39,041 bases of DNA, taken from assembly GCA_001464935.1 (NCBI GenBank), contig LNEL01000016.1, positions 1 to 39,041 on the forward strand, given 5' to 3'. Below are positions 26,195 through 34,627 of this stretch, piece by piece. The notes under the pieces were generated by a model that was not told where the DNA came from, made no database searches, and worked only from the letters and a program-made list of their open reading frames with translations. Source of the DNA: Gammaproteobacteria bacterium Ga0077536. GTDB lineage: Bacteria; Pseudomonadota; Gammaproteobacteria; Ga0077536. Position 1 is the stretch's first letter. Each line of letters starts with the position of its first letter. The position numbers and the translations under genes are program-made.

Positions 26195-27577
26195 ATGGCC
26201 AGTGTCCTGCCGTTGAGCACCCACGACGGCGACGAGCGCCTGCCGATGCTGCTCGGCTTTCAACGCGTCGGCGACACGACGGCGCGCAAGACACGTTTCA
26301 TGGACTACGGTCGCGGGATCTATGTCTACGACACCGATGGCCGCGAGTACATCGAGGCGACGGCATCGTTCTATGTCGCGTCCCTGGGTTATCAGCACGC
26401 GGAGCTGGTCGAGGCGATCACTGCGCAATACCGCGAACTGCCATTCTTCGTGTCGGCGCTGAACCGGACCAGTCGCACGGCGCTCGAACTCGCCGAGAAG
26501 CTCGTCAGGCGTGTCCCGATCGCTGACGCGCACCTGCTGTTTGCGGCGACGGGCTCGGAGGCCATCGATTTCCTGATCAAGCTGCTCTACTTCCAGGGCG
26601 TGGCGCGCGGCACGCCGCAGCGGCGCACCGTGATCGGCCGCCACGGCAGCTATCACGGCGCGACGCTGGGGGCGGCCAGCCTGACTGGCGGGCATCACGC
26701 GGAATTCGGACTGCCGCTGCCGGGCTTTCGACATGTGTCGCAACCGGACTGGCACGGCCGGCGCGAGCCCGGCGAAACCGCGCAGGCCTTCGCGCAGCGC
26801 CTGGCGCGTGAGCTCGAACAGACCATCGCGAGCGAGCCGGCGGGCAGCGTGGCGGCATTCTTCGCCGAGCCGATGAGTTTTTCGGCCGGCTTCAAAGTGC
26901 CGCCGCCCGACTACTTTCCGGCGGTAACGGCCGTGCTTGCCGAACACGACATCGCGCTCGTGGCCGACGAAGTGGTGACGGGATTCGGCCGCACGGGCCA
27001 CTGGTTCGGCGCGGAGACTTTCGGGCTCACGCCGACGCACATGACCGTCGCCAAGGGGATCACCAGCGGCTACTTCCCGCTGTCGGCGATTGCGATCGGT
27101 CCCGAGCTCTATGCCGACCTCGAGCGAGGCTCCGCGGCGGTTGGCACGCTCGCGCATGCCGGGACCTATGCCGCGCATCCGGTCGGCGCGGCGGCAGCCT
27201 TGAAAACGCTCGAGATCATCGAACGGGACGGCCTGGTCGAGCACGGCCGCCGCATGGGCGAGTTGCTGGCGCAGGGTCTGAACCGCTACGCGACGCACCC
27301 GCTGGTCGGCGAGGTGCGGACGATGGGTCTTGGGGGCTGCCTGGACTTCCTGCGACGGGATGCCGACGACCGGCCGGTGAACGACGAGGCGGCGGCTGAC
27401 GACCTCTGCTACGAGGTCTACCAGGCGCTGCTGGAAGCGGGGGTCGTGGCGCGGCCTGCCGGCCGCAGCCTCATCGTAGCGCCACCGCTGATCGTGCAGC
27501 CAACGGAAATCGACGAGATTTGCCGGCGGATCGGGCGGGCGCTGGATCTGGTGCTGGGAGCTCGCGCCGGGCGCTGA
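26195..27577 (+). CDS. Class III aminotransferase (omega-aminotransferase type)
   Basis: The 460-residue PLP enzyme shows GIYVYDTDGREYIEATASFYVASLGYQ and FAATGSEAIDFLIKLL. Further motifs are GRHGSYHGATLGAASLTGG, AAFFAEPMSFSAGFKVPP and LVADEVVTGFGRTGHWFGAE. The PLP lysine is Lys287 in MTVAKGITSGYFPLSA. This pattern fits omega-amino acid:pyruvate or beta-alanine-type transaminases. AAGGA at 26181-26185 precedes the ATG. As the third gene of the hyuA-hyuB operon, it probably removes the amino group of the product released by the hydantoinase (inference). It is not a close copy of the minus-strand aminotransferase. Confidence 0.9.
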   Translation: MASVLPLSTHDGDERLPMLLGFQRVGDTTARKTRFMDYGRGIYVYDTDGREYIEATASFYVASLGYQHAELVEAITAQYRELPFFVSALNRTSRTALELAEKLVRRVPIADAHLLFAATGSEAIDFLIKLLYFQGVARGTPQRRTVIGRHGSYHGATLGAASLTGGHHAEFGLPLPGFRHVSQPDWHGRREPGETAQAFAQRLARELEQTIASEPAGSVAAFFAEPMSFSAGFKVPPPDYFPAVTAVLAEHDIALVADEVVTGFGRTGHWFGAETFGLTPTHMTVAKGITSGYFPLSAIAIGPELYADLERGSAAVGTLAHAGTYAAHPVGAAAALKTLEIIERDGLVEHGRRMGELLAQGLNRYATHPLVGEVRTMGLGGCLDFLRRDADDRPVNDEAAADDLCYEVYQALLEAGVVARPAGRSLIVAPPLIVQPTEIDEICRRIGRALDLVLGARAGR

Positions 27578-27594
27578 CTCAGCACCCGCTCAGG

Positions 27595-28152
27595 TCATTC
27601 CCGCACCAGCGCCGACACGTCGAAGCCCTGCTCCTGCGCGATGTCGACGTAGCGTGCATAGGTCGCGTCGTCGAGCGCCGGCGTGCGGGCGAGCAGCCAC
27701 AGGTATTCGCGGTCCGGCGCACCGACCAGTGCGACGCTGTAATCTTCCGCGAGTGCGATCACCCAGTAGTCGCCCCACACCATTGGCAGCGCCGACAGGA
27801 AGGCAGGCGCGAATCGCACCTGCAGGATCGCGGGGCTGTCATGGGCCTTGTTGCGGCGGGCGACGCCTTCGGCCTGGGTAAAACTGCCGTCTTTGCGGCG
27901 GCAGCGGTTCAGCACGCGAATGGTGCCGTCCGGCTTCAGCGAATACTGCGCCGAGGTGTCGGCGACGCACTGGCGCTGGAACCAGTTCGGCAGCAGGGCA
28001 ATCTGATGCCACTGGCCGAGATAGCGCTGGACGTCGAGTTCGCCCACGGTCGTGAGTGGCCGCTCGGCGGCCGGCGCGATCGCCGAGAGCATAAGCAGCA
28101 GGAGGGTCAGGGTCGCCAGCGTGGCGCGTGCGGTCGGTGGCGTCGTGTGCAT
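27595..28152 (-). CDS. Bacterial lipocalin (Blc-like), secreted
   Basis: The 185-residue protein has a signal peptide (about 1-29, ending PAA) and a lipocalin beta barrel. The conserved GxW block is YLGQWHQIALLPNWFQRQC. VLNRCRRKDGSFTQAEGVARR and a final EYLWLLARTPALDD match Blc-type lipocalins. Unlike E. coli Blc, there is no lipobox cysteine at the cleavage site, so it is probably soluble in the periplasm. Two cysteines (in FQRQC and LNRC) could form a disulfide. The gene converges with the aminotransferase, 17 bp apart. Confidence 0.9.
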   Translation of the reverse strand: MHTTPPTARATLATLTLLLLMLSAIAPAAERPLTTVGELDVQRYLGQWHQIALLPNWFQRQCVADTSAQYSLKPDGTIRVLNRCRRKDGSFTQAEGVARRNKAHDSPAILQVRFAPAFLSALPMVWGDYWVIALAEDYSVALVGAPDREYLWLLARTPALDDATYARYVDIAQEQGFDVSALVRE

Positions 28153-28285
28153 GCGCCCACCTTATCGTGATCGGGGGGCCGCCGACGAGCGCGACACGCC
28201 GGGCGCCGCAGGAAGATGCTGACAAGCCGGCGTCATTCGCTATACAAAGGCGATCCGTTTCACCGCGTCAGCAGGCCCGAGTCCC

Positions 28286-28978
28286 ATGCCCAAATGGCTG
28301 AACATGAGTTTCGTGACGAACCTGATCGCGTTCATCGTCACGCTCGCCGGCTATTTCATCCCGAAGTACGGCGAGATCGTCACGGCCACCGGCGCGTTCG
28401 CGCTGTCGGGTGCGGCGACCAACTGGATCGCGATTTACATGCTGTTCGATCGGGTGCCCGGGCTGTACGGCTCCGGCGTCATTCCGCTGCGCTTCGAGGA
28501 ATTCAAGGCCGGCATCAAGCATCTCATCGTGCAGGAGTTCTTCTCGCGCGAACACATCGAGCGCTTCTTCTCGTCGCACAGCGCGACCACCGCCGACGCG
28601 GTCAATTCGCGCATCGACTTCGATCGCGTGTTCGAGCATCTGACGGATGCGATTACCGAGTCGCCGATGGGCGGCATGCTGAACATGATGGGCGGGCGCA
28701 AGGCGCTGGAGCCGCTGAAGGAGCCGATCATCAACAAGCTCAAGGGCGTGGTGGCCGAACTCGCCAGCGGCGACGGTGCGACTGGCGCCGACTTCACCGA
28801 CGGGCTGGTCCGGCAGGTCGAGCAGATCATCGACAGACGCCTCGCCGAACTCACGCCGAAGAAGGTCAAGGAGATCGTCGAGGACATGATCCGCAAGCAC
28901 CTCGGCTGGCTGGTCGTGTGGGGCGGGGTGTTCGGCGGACTGATCGGGCTCGTGGTCGCGCTGTTGCAGGGACGCTGA
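28286..28978 (+). CDS. DUF445 family membrane protein
   Basis: The 230-residue protein has N-terminal membrane helices containing TGAFALSGAATNWIAIYMLFDRVPGLYGSG, the DUF445 hallmark. A central helical domain follows (LRFEEFKAGIKHLIVQEFFSREHI...), and a C-terminal helix reads LGWLVVWGGVFGGLIGLVVALLQ. The function of the family is not established. Upstream, the gap to the lipocalin gene is 133 bp on the opposite strand. It is most likely a single-gene unit. Confidence 0.88.
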   Translation: MPKWLNMSFVTNLIAFIVTLAGYFIPKYGEIVTATGAFALSGAATNWIAIYMLFDRVPGLYGSGVIPLRFEEFKAGIKHLIVQEFFSREHIERFFSSHSATTADAVNSRIDFDRVFEHLTDAITESPMGGMLNMMGGRKALEPLKEPIINKLKGVVAELASGDGATGADFTDGLVRQVEQIIDRRLAELTPKKVKEIVEDMIRKHLGWLVVWGGVFGGLIGLVVALLQGR

Positions 28979-29162
28979 CGCCGCGCGCGCATCGTCACCG
29001 GTTTTGACAATCCGTCCGGACGCGACGGAATCGGCCTTCCTCACACCGATTGAATCGGTTTCACCGCCCGCCAGCGGCTGATTTGTCCTACAAAAGCTGA
29101 CCCGGGCCGCCGGCCGCGACGTACACCCTTCTCGGGCGGTCGGCGGCGACGCGCCGGCGCTC

Positions 29163-29190
29163 TTGCGCTCCGGCCGCAGCCCACTAGACT
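29163..29190 (+). promoter_or_regulatory. Putative promoter of flavin monooxygenase
   Basis: TTGCGC (29163-29168) and TAGACT (29185-29190), 16 bases apart, lie about 60 bases before the gene. The rest of the 271-bp gap contains a small inverted repeat, ACCGAT-TGA-ATCGGT (29044-29058), of unknown role. Confidence 0.3.
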
Positions 29191-29249
29191 ACGGCCCGCC
29201 CAACACTTCCCGCGCCCCATGGCGCCATTCGATCGAGGAGCCCAGACGC

Positions 29250-30863
29250 ATGAGTCAGCCACAGTCCGCCATGCACGATTTCGATGCAGTGGTCGTCGGT
29301 GCCGGCATTTCCGGCCTATATGCCCTGCACCGGCTGCGCGAAAAAGGCCTGCGTGTCCGTGTCATCGAAGCCGGCACCGGCGTCGGCGGCACGTGGTACT
29401 GGAATCGTTATCCCGGTGCCCGCACCGACTCGCAGAGCGAGGTCTACCAATACTGGTTCTCCGATGAACTGCTCGCTGAATGGAACTGGAGCGAGCGTTT
29501 CCCGCCGCAGGCCGAGACCGAACGCTATCTGAACCATGTTGCCGACAGGTTCGACCTGCGCCGCGACATCAGCTTCGAAACGCGGGTGACCGCGGCGACC
29601 TGGGATGAAGCCACTGCCGGCTGGCGCATCGCGACCGATCGGGGTGAAACACTCAGCGCCCAGTTCTTCCTGATGTGCACGGGCGGCCTGTCGACGCCGG
29701 TGTTCCCGCCGTACCCGGGGCGTGAGACGTTCAAGGGCGAGCTCTACCACACCGCGAAGTGGCCGCGCACGCCGGTGGAGTTCGCGGGCAAGCGCGTGGG
29801 CGTGATCGGCACGGCCGCGACGGGTATCCAGGTGATCCAGACGATCGCCGAGAAGGTCGGCGCGATGACCGTGTTCCAGCGCACGCCGAACTACACGATC
29901 CCGATGCGCAATCCGAAGCACGACGACGCGACGCGCGCCGCGGTGAAGGCGCGCTATCCGCAGATGCGTCATCGTGTGCACGACACCTTTGCCGGTTTCG
30001 AGAATGACTTCCAGCCGAAGGCCTTCGCCGAACTCTCGAACGAGGAACGCGTGCGCATCCTCGAAGATCTGTGGGCCGACGGCTCGCTGAACTTCTGGAT
30101 CGGTTCGTTCCGCGAAGTGTTCACCGAGCCTGAGGTCAACGAATTCATCTCCGAGTTCGTGCGCAACAAGATTCGGGCGCGGATTCACTCACCGGCGGTG
30201 GCCGAGAAACTGGTGCCGACGACCTACGGCTTCGGCACGCGTCGGGTGCCGCTGGAGACGAAGTTCTACGAAGCCTTCAACCGTGACAACGTGAAGCTCG
30301 TCGATCTCAACGAGACGCCCATCGAAAGCATCACCGCGACCGGCGTGCAGACCTCGGCCGGCCACATTGAGCTCGACATGCTGATTTTCGCCACCGGTTT
30401 CGACGCCGGCACCGGCGCATTGACGGGCGTCGACATCCGCGGCCGCACCGGCCAGTCGCTGAAGGAGCTGTGGAGCAAGGGATTGCGCTCGACGCTGGGC
30501 ATGCAGGTGCACGGCTATCCGAACCTGTTCATGACGATGGCGCCGATGTCGCCAGCCGCCGCGTTCTGCAACGTGCCGACCTGCTCGCAGCAGCAGGTCG
30601 ACTGGATCGCGGACGCGATCATGTACACACGTGAACACGGCGCGGCGATCGATCCGACAGCCGAGTTCGAGGACAAGTGGGTCGCGCATCACGATGAGGT
30701 CGCGAACATGACGCTCGTGCCGAAGACCAATTCCTGGTACATGGGCGCGAACATCGCAGGCAAGGAACGCCGGTTGCTGGCGTATGCCGGTGGCGTGAAC
30801 AACTATCGCATCGCCTGCGACGACGTGAAGCAGAAGAACTTCGAGGGCTTCAAGGTCGCCTGA
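29250..30863 (+). CDS. Baeyer-Villiger-type flavin monooxygenase
   Basis: The 537-residue protein has an FAD-binding Rossmann motif VVVGAGISGLYAL (about 14-26) and GGTWYWNRYPGARTD. The Baeyer-Villiger fingerprint FKGELYHTAKWP spans residues 161-172 (FxGxxxHxxxWP). An NADPH-site GVIGTAATGIQVIQ follows near 188, and ATGFD appears late. This matches cyclohexanone- or phenylacetone-monooxygenase-like enzymes, which insert oxygen next to a ketone using NADPH and O2. The substrate is unknown; environmental members often act on cyclic or steroid ketones. GAGGAG at 29235-29240 supports ATG 29250. No esterase or alcohol dehydrogenase gene is next to it. Confidence 0.92.
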   Translation: MSQPQSAMHDFDAVVVGAGISGLYALHRLREKGLRVRVIEAGTGVGGTWYWNRYPGARTDSQSEVYQYWFSDELLAEWNWSERFPPQAETERYLNHVADRFDLRRDISFETRVTAATWDEATAGWRIATDRGETLSAQFFLMCTGGLSTPVFPPYPGRETFKGELYHTAKWPRTPVEFAGKRVGVIGTAATGIQVIQTIAEKVGAMTVFQRTPNYTIPMRNPKHDDATRAAVKARYPQMRHRVHDTFAGFENDFQPKAFAELSNEERVRILEDLWADGSLNFWIGSFREVFTEPEVNEFISEFVRNKIRARIHSPAVAEKLVPTTYGFGTRRVPLETKFYEAFNRDNVKLVDLNETPIESITATGVQTSAGHIELDMLIFATGFDAGTGALTGVDIRGRTGQSLKELWSKGLRSTLGMQVHGYPNLFMTMAPMSPAAAFCNVPTCSQQQVDWIADAIMYTREHGAAIDPTAEFEDKWVAHHDEVANMTLVPKTNSWYMGANIAGKERRLLAYAGGVNNYRIACDDVKQKNFEGFKVA

Positions 30864-30880
30864 GTGCATGTCCGACGTCG

Positions 30881-30968
30881 TAGCCCGGGTGTAGCGCGCA
30901 GCGCGGAACCCGGGAGCAGCCCGTCAGACAGCGCAGAGCCCGGGTTCCACCTCGTTTCACCCGGGCTA
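30881..30968. repeat. Nested palindrome TAGCCCGGGTG...CACCCGGGCTA
   Basis: The outer 11-bp arms (30881-30891 and 30958-30968) are perfect inverted copies. Inner 10-bp arms GGAACCCGGG (30905-30914) and CCCGGGTTCC (30939-30948) are also perfect. This TAGCCCGGGT/ACCCGGGCTA element resembles a common dispersed noncoding repeat of proteobacteria. The folded RNA could also act as a terminator for the monooxygenase gene. Confidence 0.8.
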
Positions 30969-31027
30969 TACCAGGCGTTGGTGAGACCGGGGCGTCACGT
31001 CCATTGAGCTGACAGGGGAACAACGAC

Positions 31028-31321
31028 ATGAGCGTTTACATGGTGGCGACGATCAAGGTGCACGACGGGGCGGCGTATCAGCCGTATGTCGAGCAGGCGA
31101 TGGCCAGTCTCGGGGCTTTCGGCGTGGAAGTGCTGGCCGCGAGTGACCAGCCGACGGTGCACGAAGGAGCGCTCGCGCACACCCGCATCGTGCTGCTGAA
31201 GTTTCCGGATCAGGCGGCGTTCGACGCGTGGTACCAGTCGCCGGCGTACCGCGCCGCGAAGCCCATCCGTCTCGCGACGGCGGAGACGGGTTTTCTGGTC
31301 ACGTTCGAAGGGCTCGCCTGA
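31028..31321 (+). CDS. DUF1330 domain protein
   Basis: The 97-residue protein is a single ferredoxin-like alpha/beta domain of the DUF1330 type. It shows YMVATIKVHDGAAYQPYVEQA, then IVLLKFPDQAAFDAWYQSPAYRAAKPIR. The family resembles small dimeric monooxygenase- or stress-related alpha/beta barrels without a proven reaction. It follows the flavin monooxygenase, but the palindromic repeat between them makes co-transcription uncertain. Confidence 0.9.
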   Translation: MSVYMVATIKVHDGAAYQPYVEQAMASLGAFGVEVLAASDQPTVHEGALAHTRIVLLKFPDQAAFDAWYQSPAYRAAKPIRLATAETGFLVTFEGLA

Positions 31322-31454
31322 GGTGACTGCCGCCAGTGTGTGAAACAGGCCCGCTCGCCAGCATTGCGGCTGGTGGAGGCAGCGCCGTAGATTGAAACCG
31401 TCGCGCGCCGGAGAGCGTGCATTCATGTCCGCCCGCACAGCCCTGGAGGGATCC

Positions 31455-32078
31455 ATGCGCACCGCCCCGTTGTCGACCCTGATCGCCGGCCTGCTCCTCG
31501 CACCGCTCGCCCACGCGGCGAACCTGCTCGCGAACGGCAGTTTCGAGAATGGCCTCGATGGATGGGTGGCCACCGGCAACGCCGCGCTCAGAACCGCGAA
31601 TCCGCTGGCCTTCGACGGCACGAACTATGTGTTCGGTGCGAACACACCCGAGTACTCGGTAAGCCAGGTGGTGGATCTGCTCGCTGCCGGCGTCAACGCC
31701 GGCGACATCGACGCCGGCACGTTGACGCTGCGCTTCGGCGGCTACCAGGCGGGTTTCTCCACCCAGACGGATGCCGGGCAAATCACGGTGCGGTTGCTCG
31801 ATGCGCTGGGCACGCAGCTGACGGCGACGTCGACGCCGTCGTTCTTTTCGAATGCGATCTGGGTCGAGCAGGCCGGCAACACTGCCCTGCTGCCCGGCAC
31901 GCGCAGCGTGAGCTTCGAGTTCGTCGGCACGCGCGTGTCCGGATTCAACAACGACGCCTATCTCGATGCCGCCTTCGTCGACGTTGCGCCGGTGCCGCTG
32001 CCGGCGACGCTGCCGCTGCTCGGCGGCGCGCTGTATGTGCTGGCGCGCCGCCGCCGACGTTCAGCGCCTACCGCCTGA
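31455..32078 (+). CDS. PEP-CTERM (VPLPA) sorted exported protein
   Basis: The 207-residue protein has a signal peptide (MRTAPLSTLIAGLLLAPLAHAA). Its body is Gly/Asn/Thr-rich, with NLLANGSFENGLDGWVATGNAAL as in carbohydrate-binding-like beta-sandwich domains. The C-terminus is a VPLPA motif (from Val180), a hydrophobic helix and an RRRRR tail. This tripartite end is the exosortase recognition signal in exopolysaccharide-producing Gram-negatives. GGAGGG at 31445-31450 supports the start. No exosortase is encoded here. Its function is unknown. Confidence 0.85.
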   Translation: MRTAPLSTLIAGLLLAPLAHAANLLANGSFENGLDGWVATGNAALRTANPLAFDGTNYVFGANTPEYSVSQVVDLLAAGVNAGDIDAGTLTLRFGGYQAGFSTQTDAGQITVRLLDALGTQLTATSTPSFFSNAIWVEQAGNTALLPGTRSVSFEFVGTRVSGFNNDAYLDAAFVDVAPVPLPATLPLLGGALYVLARRRRRSAPTA

Positions 32079-32135
32079 GGCCACGTCCGCCGGCCTTCGT
32101 CCCGCTGCCTGCGCGGCCAGCTGGCACCACCGCCA

Positions 32136-32164
32136 TTGACCCCGCTGCGCCGGCTTGTTAGCGT
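32136..32164 (+). promoter_or_regulatory. Putative promoter of the cobalamin-riboswitch operon
   Basis: TTGACC (32136-32141), a 17-base spacer and TAGCGT (32159-32164) lie about 30 bases before the riboswitch core. The -35 match is good and the -10 match partial. Confidence 0.4.
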
Positions 32165-32193
32165 GCCGGCCATCACACCACGCGTGTGTACCA

Positions 32194-32347
32194 GACAGGT
32201 TCCTTCTCCAAGGCGGTGCGGCCAGGGAAGGATTAAACGGGAAGTTCGCTGCGCAGTCGCTGATTCGACTGCCCGCGACGCTGCCCCCGCAACGGTACCG
32301 CCGACTGCTGATTCAGCAGCCGAGCGGGAGCCCGGAACCGGCCTGTC
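32194..32347 (+). promoter_or_regulatory. Cobalamin (B12) riboswitch
   Basis: The closing stem is GACAGG (32194-32199) with CCTGTC (32342-32347). Core signatures of the AdoCbl-type aptamer follow in order: GCCAGGGAA with TTAAACGGGAA, the B12 box GCTGCCCCCGCAACGGT (32281-32295), a CTGCTGATTCAGCAG hairpin, and GGGAGCCCGGAACCGGCC. It lies upstream of a TonB-dependent receptor gene, the classic target. Ligand binding should lower expression of that receptor. Confidence 0.9.
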
Positions 32348-32373
32348 GTAGTTCGGCTCGGAGGGAGACCAAG

Positions 32374-32481
32374 ATGTCTGCGCATTCCCGTTGCATCCTG
32401 CTGCGCCCGGCTTCTGTCGGCGCGATCACCGTGAGCTGCTCACGGGGATCCGCCCGGCGACGCGCGCGGCATGCGCGCTAG
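32374..32481 (+). CDS. Possible 35-residue leader peptide between riboswitch and btuB
   Basis: An ATG at 32374 stands right after the riboswitch with a strong GGAGGGAGA upstream. It opens a 35-codon frame (MSAHSRCILL...) that ends in TAG at 32479-32481. That stop overlaps the btuB start at 32471 by 11 bases. The btuB start itself has no visible ribosome binding site. The arrangement fits a leader whose translation is controlled by the riboswitch and that passes ribosomes to btuB. No homology is recognised and it may be a chance frame. Confidence 0.4.
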   Translation: MSAHSRCILLRPASVGAITVSCSRGSARRRARHAR

Positions 32482-34585
32482 AAACCGCTCGCGGCCCATC
32501 GTCCTGCTCGTCCACTGCCTCGCAGTGGCCGCATGGCCGTGCGCGCGTGCGGTGCTCGCGGCCGCACCGGCCGAGTTCGACGAAATCATCGTGTCGGCGA
32601 GTCGCCTCGAGCGCCCGTTGAAGGCCACACCGCGCAGCGTCTCGATCATCAGCGCGGAGGAAATCCGAGCGTCCACCGCGACCAGCGTCGTCGAGCTGAT
32701 CCGGCGCGAGGCGAACGTGAACCTGCAGAGCTTTTTCGGCTCGGACAAGTTCGCGACCCTCGACATCCGCGGCATGGGCGCGACGGCCACGAGCAATGTG
32801 CTCGTGCTCGTCGACGGCGTGCGACTGAACACCGACGATCTCGCGGGGCCGGACTTCTCGACGATCTCCCTGTCGCAAATCGAACGCGTTGAAATCGTGC
32901 GTGGCGGCAATTCGGTGCGCTACGGCAACGGTGCCGTCGGCGGGGTGATCAACCTCATCACCAAACGCAGCACGCGTGCGACACCGCAGGTCGACGCGCA
33001 ACTGCGACGCGGCGCGTTCGACAGCGACGACTATCGCCTGCATGCTGCCGCCGAACTAGGCCCGCTGGCCCTCAGCGTGGACGGCGCGGATGTCGACAGC
33101 GACGGCTATCGCGACAACGAGTTCATCGACAAACAGACCGGCGCCGTGCGGCTCGACGCCCATGCCCTCGACGATGCGCTCGAACTCTCGCTGCGCGCGT
33201 CGCATCACGAGGACAGCTATGGCCTGCCGGGTCCGCTGAGTCTCGCGGACTTCAACGGCTCCGCGCGCGAGCGCCGCGGCACCGACCGGCCCTTCGATCG
33301 CGGCTCCACCACCGACAACCGGTATGTTGCGCAGGCGAGCTGGCACAGTGACCGTTTTGGCGAGCTGACCGCCACCGGCAGCTACCGCGACCGCGAGAAT
33401 CCCTATTTCATCGCCTTCGATCCGGCCCGACCCGCGGCGGATCAGACCAACCGGATCGACCTCGCGGCGCGCACCGTCGGCGTGAACTACGCGCTGCCGT
33501 TCACGCTGCTCGGCGAGGCGCACCAGCTCGCGCTCGGCGTCGACTGGAACAACGCCGAGTACCTGCGCACGGAAAACGGCAGCGCAGTGCCCGGCAACAG
33601 CACGCGGCGCAGTGGCCGCCTGCAGGAACGTGGCTACTTCGCCGATCTGCTGCTCGGCGCCACGCATGGCGTCACGTTCAACGTGGGCTGGCGCGGCCAT
33701 CGCTTTGCGTCCGCGCAATCGGATCGACGCCTCGAGCGCCTGTGCCAGATCGTGCTGCAGACCGTGTCGGTCACGATCGATACGCCGTTCGGCCCGTTCG
33801 TGCTGCCGATCGATCTGCCGGTCGAGCAGGGCTGTCAGACGAGTTTCAACCTGCGCGATACGGCGCGGCAGCGCGCCTACAACGATGCGTTCAGTGTCGG
33901 TGCGACCTGGGAGATCAACCCGGCCGTCACCGCCTTCGTCAGCGCGAACAAGAGCTTTCGCAGCCCGAACGTCGACGAGCTGTTGTTCGCCACTGCGACG
34001 CTCGGCCCACAGGCCGGCCGCGGTGTCGATGCCGGCGTGCGCCTTGCGCCGCGGCCATGGCTCGAACTGTCGGCGACGGCCTTTCACCTGCGCGTCGAAG
34101 ACGAAATCTTCTTCAGTCAGGATCCGGTGACCGGCCAGAGCCGCAACCGCAATCTGCAGGGTGAAACGCGGCGCACGGGCGCCGAGCTCGAACTGCGCGC
34201 CTCGCCGCTCGACACGCTCGCGCTTCGCGGCAGCCTCGGCTACGTGCGGCCGACACTCGACACCGGCGCTGACGTGCCGCTGGTGCCGCGCATCACGGCC
34301 GGGGTCGGCGTCGACTGGACACCGCTGCCCGCGTTCACGATTTCATTCTCGACCACGCACGTCGGCGCGCGCGCCGACGGCAACGATCTCGGCCCCGAGG
34401 CCTTTCCCCGACTGCCCGCCTACACCTTCTGTGACGCGAGCCTGCGCTATCGCTTCGGTCGCGTGGAAGTGTTCGGTGGCGTCAACAATCTGTCCGATGC
34501 GCACTACTCGACGATTGCCTACAGCAGCACGCTTTACCCGATGGCCGAGCGCAATGCGTTCGCCGGCGTGCGGGTCGAACTGTAG
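32471..34585 (+). CDS. btuB: TonB-dependent outer-membrane receptor, BtuB-like
   Basis: The 704-residue receptor has a signal peptide (about 1-32), TonB box-like DEIIVSASR and a plug domain with PRSVSIISAEEIR, LDIRGMGATATSNVLVLVDGVRLN and QIERVEIVRGGNSVRYGNGAVGGVINLITK. A 22-strand-type barrel ends in RVEL with the family pattern GGVNNLSDAHY. A cobalamin riboswitch directly upstream points to corrinoid uptake. The start has no ribosome binding site of its own and overlaps the end of a small ORF, suggesting coupled translation. Two PEP-CTERM genes follow at 42 and then 60 bp and probably share the transcript. No BtuF, BtuC or BtuD genes are present in the window. Confidence 0.9.
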   Translation: MRARNRSRPIVLLVHCLAVAAWPCARAVLAAAPAEFDEIIVSASRLERPLKATPRSVSIISAEEIRASTATSVVELIRREANVNLQSFFGSDKFATLDIRGMGATATSNVLVLVDGVRLNTDDLAGPDFSTISLSQIERVEIVRGGNSVRYGNGAVGGVINLITKRSTRATPQVDAQLRRGAFDSDDYRLHAAAELGPLALSVDGADVDSDGYRDNEFIDKQTGAVRLDAHALDDALELSLRASHHEDSYGLPGPLSLADFNGSARERRGTDRPFDRGSTTDNRYVAQASWHSDRFGELTATGSYRDRENPYFIAFDPARPAADQTNRIDLAARTVGVNYALPFTLLGEAHQLALGVDWNNAEYLRTENGSAVPGNSTRRSGRLQERGYFADLLLGATHGVTFNVGWRGHRFASAQSDRRLERLCQIVLQTVSVTIDTPFGPFVLPIDLPVEQGCQTSFNLRDTARQRAYNDAFSVGATWEINPAVTAFVSANKSFRSPNVDELLFATATLGPQAGRGVDAGVRLAPRPWLELSATAFHLRVEDEIFFSQDPVTGQSRNRNLQGETRRTGAELELRASPLDTLALRGSLGYVRPTLDTGADVPLVPRITAGVGVDWTPLPAFTISFSTTHVGARADGNDLGPEAFPRLPAYTFCDASLRYRFGRVEVFGGVNNLSDAHYSTIAYSSTLYPMAERNAFAGVRVEL

Positions 34586-34627
34586 GGCGCACGCGTGACG
34601 ACACTCATGACTCCTGGAGATGCACCG

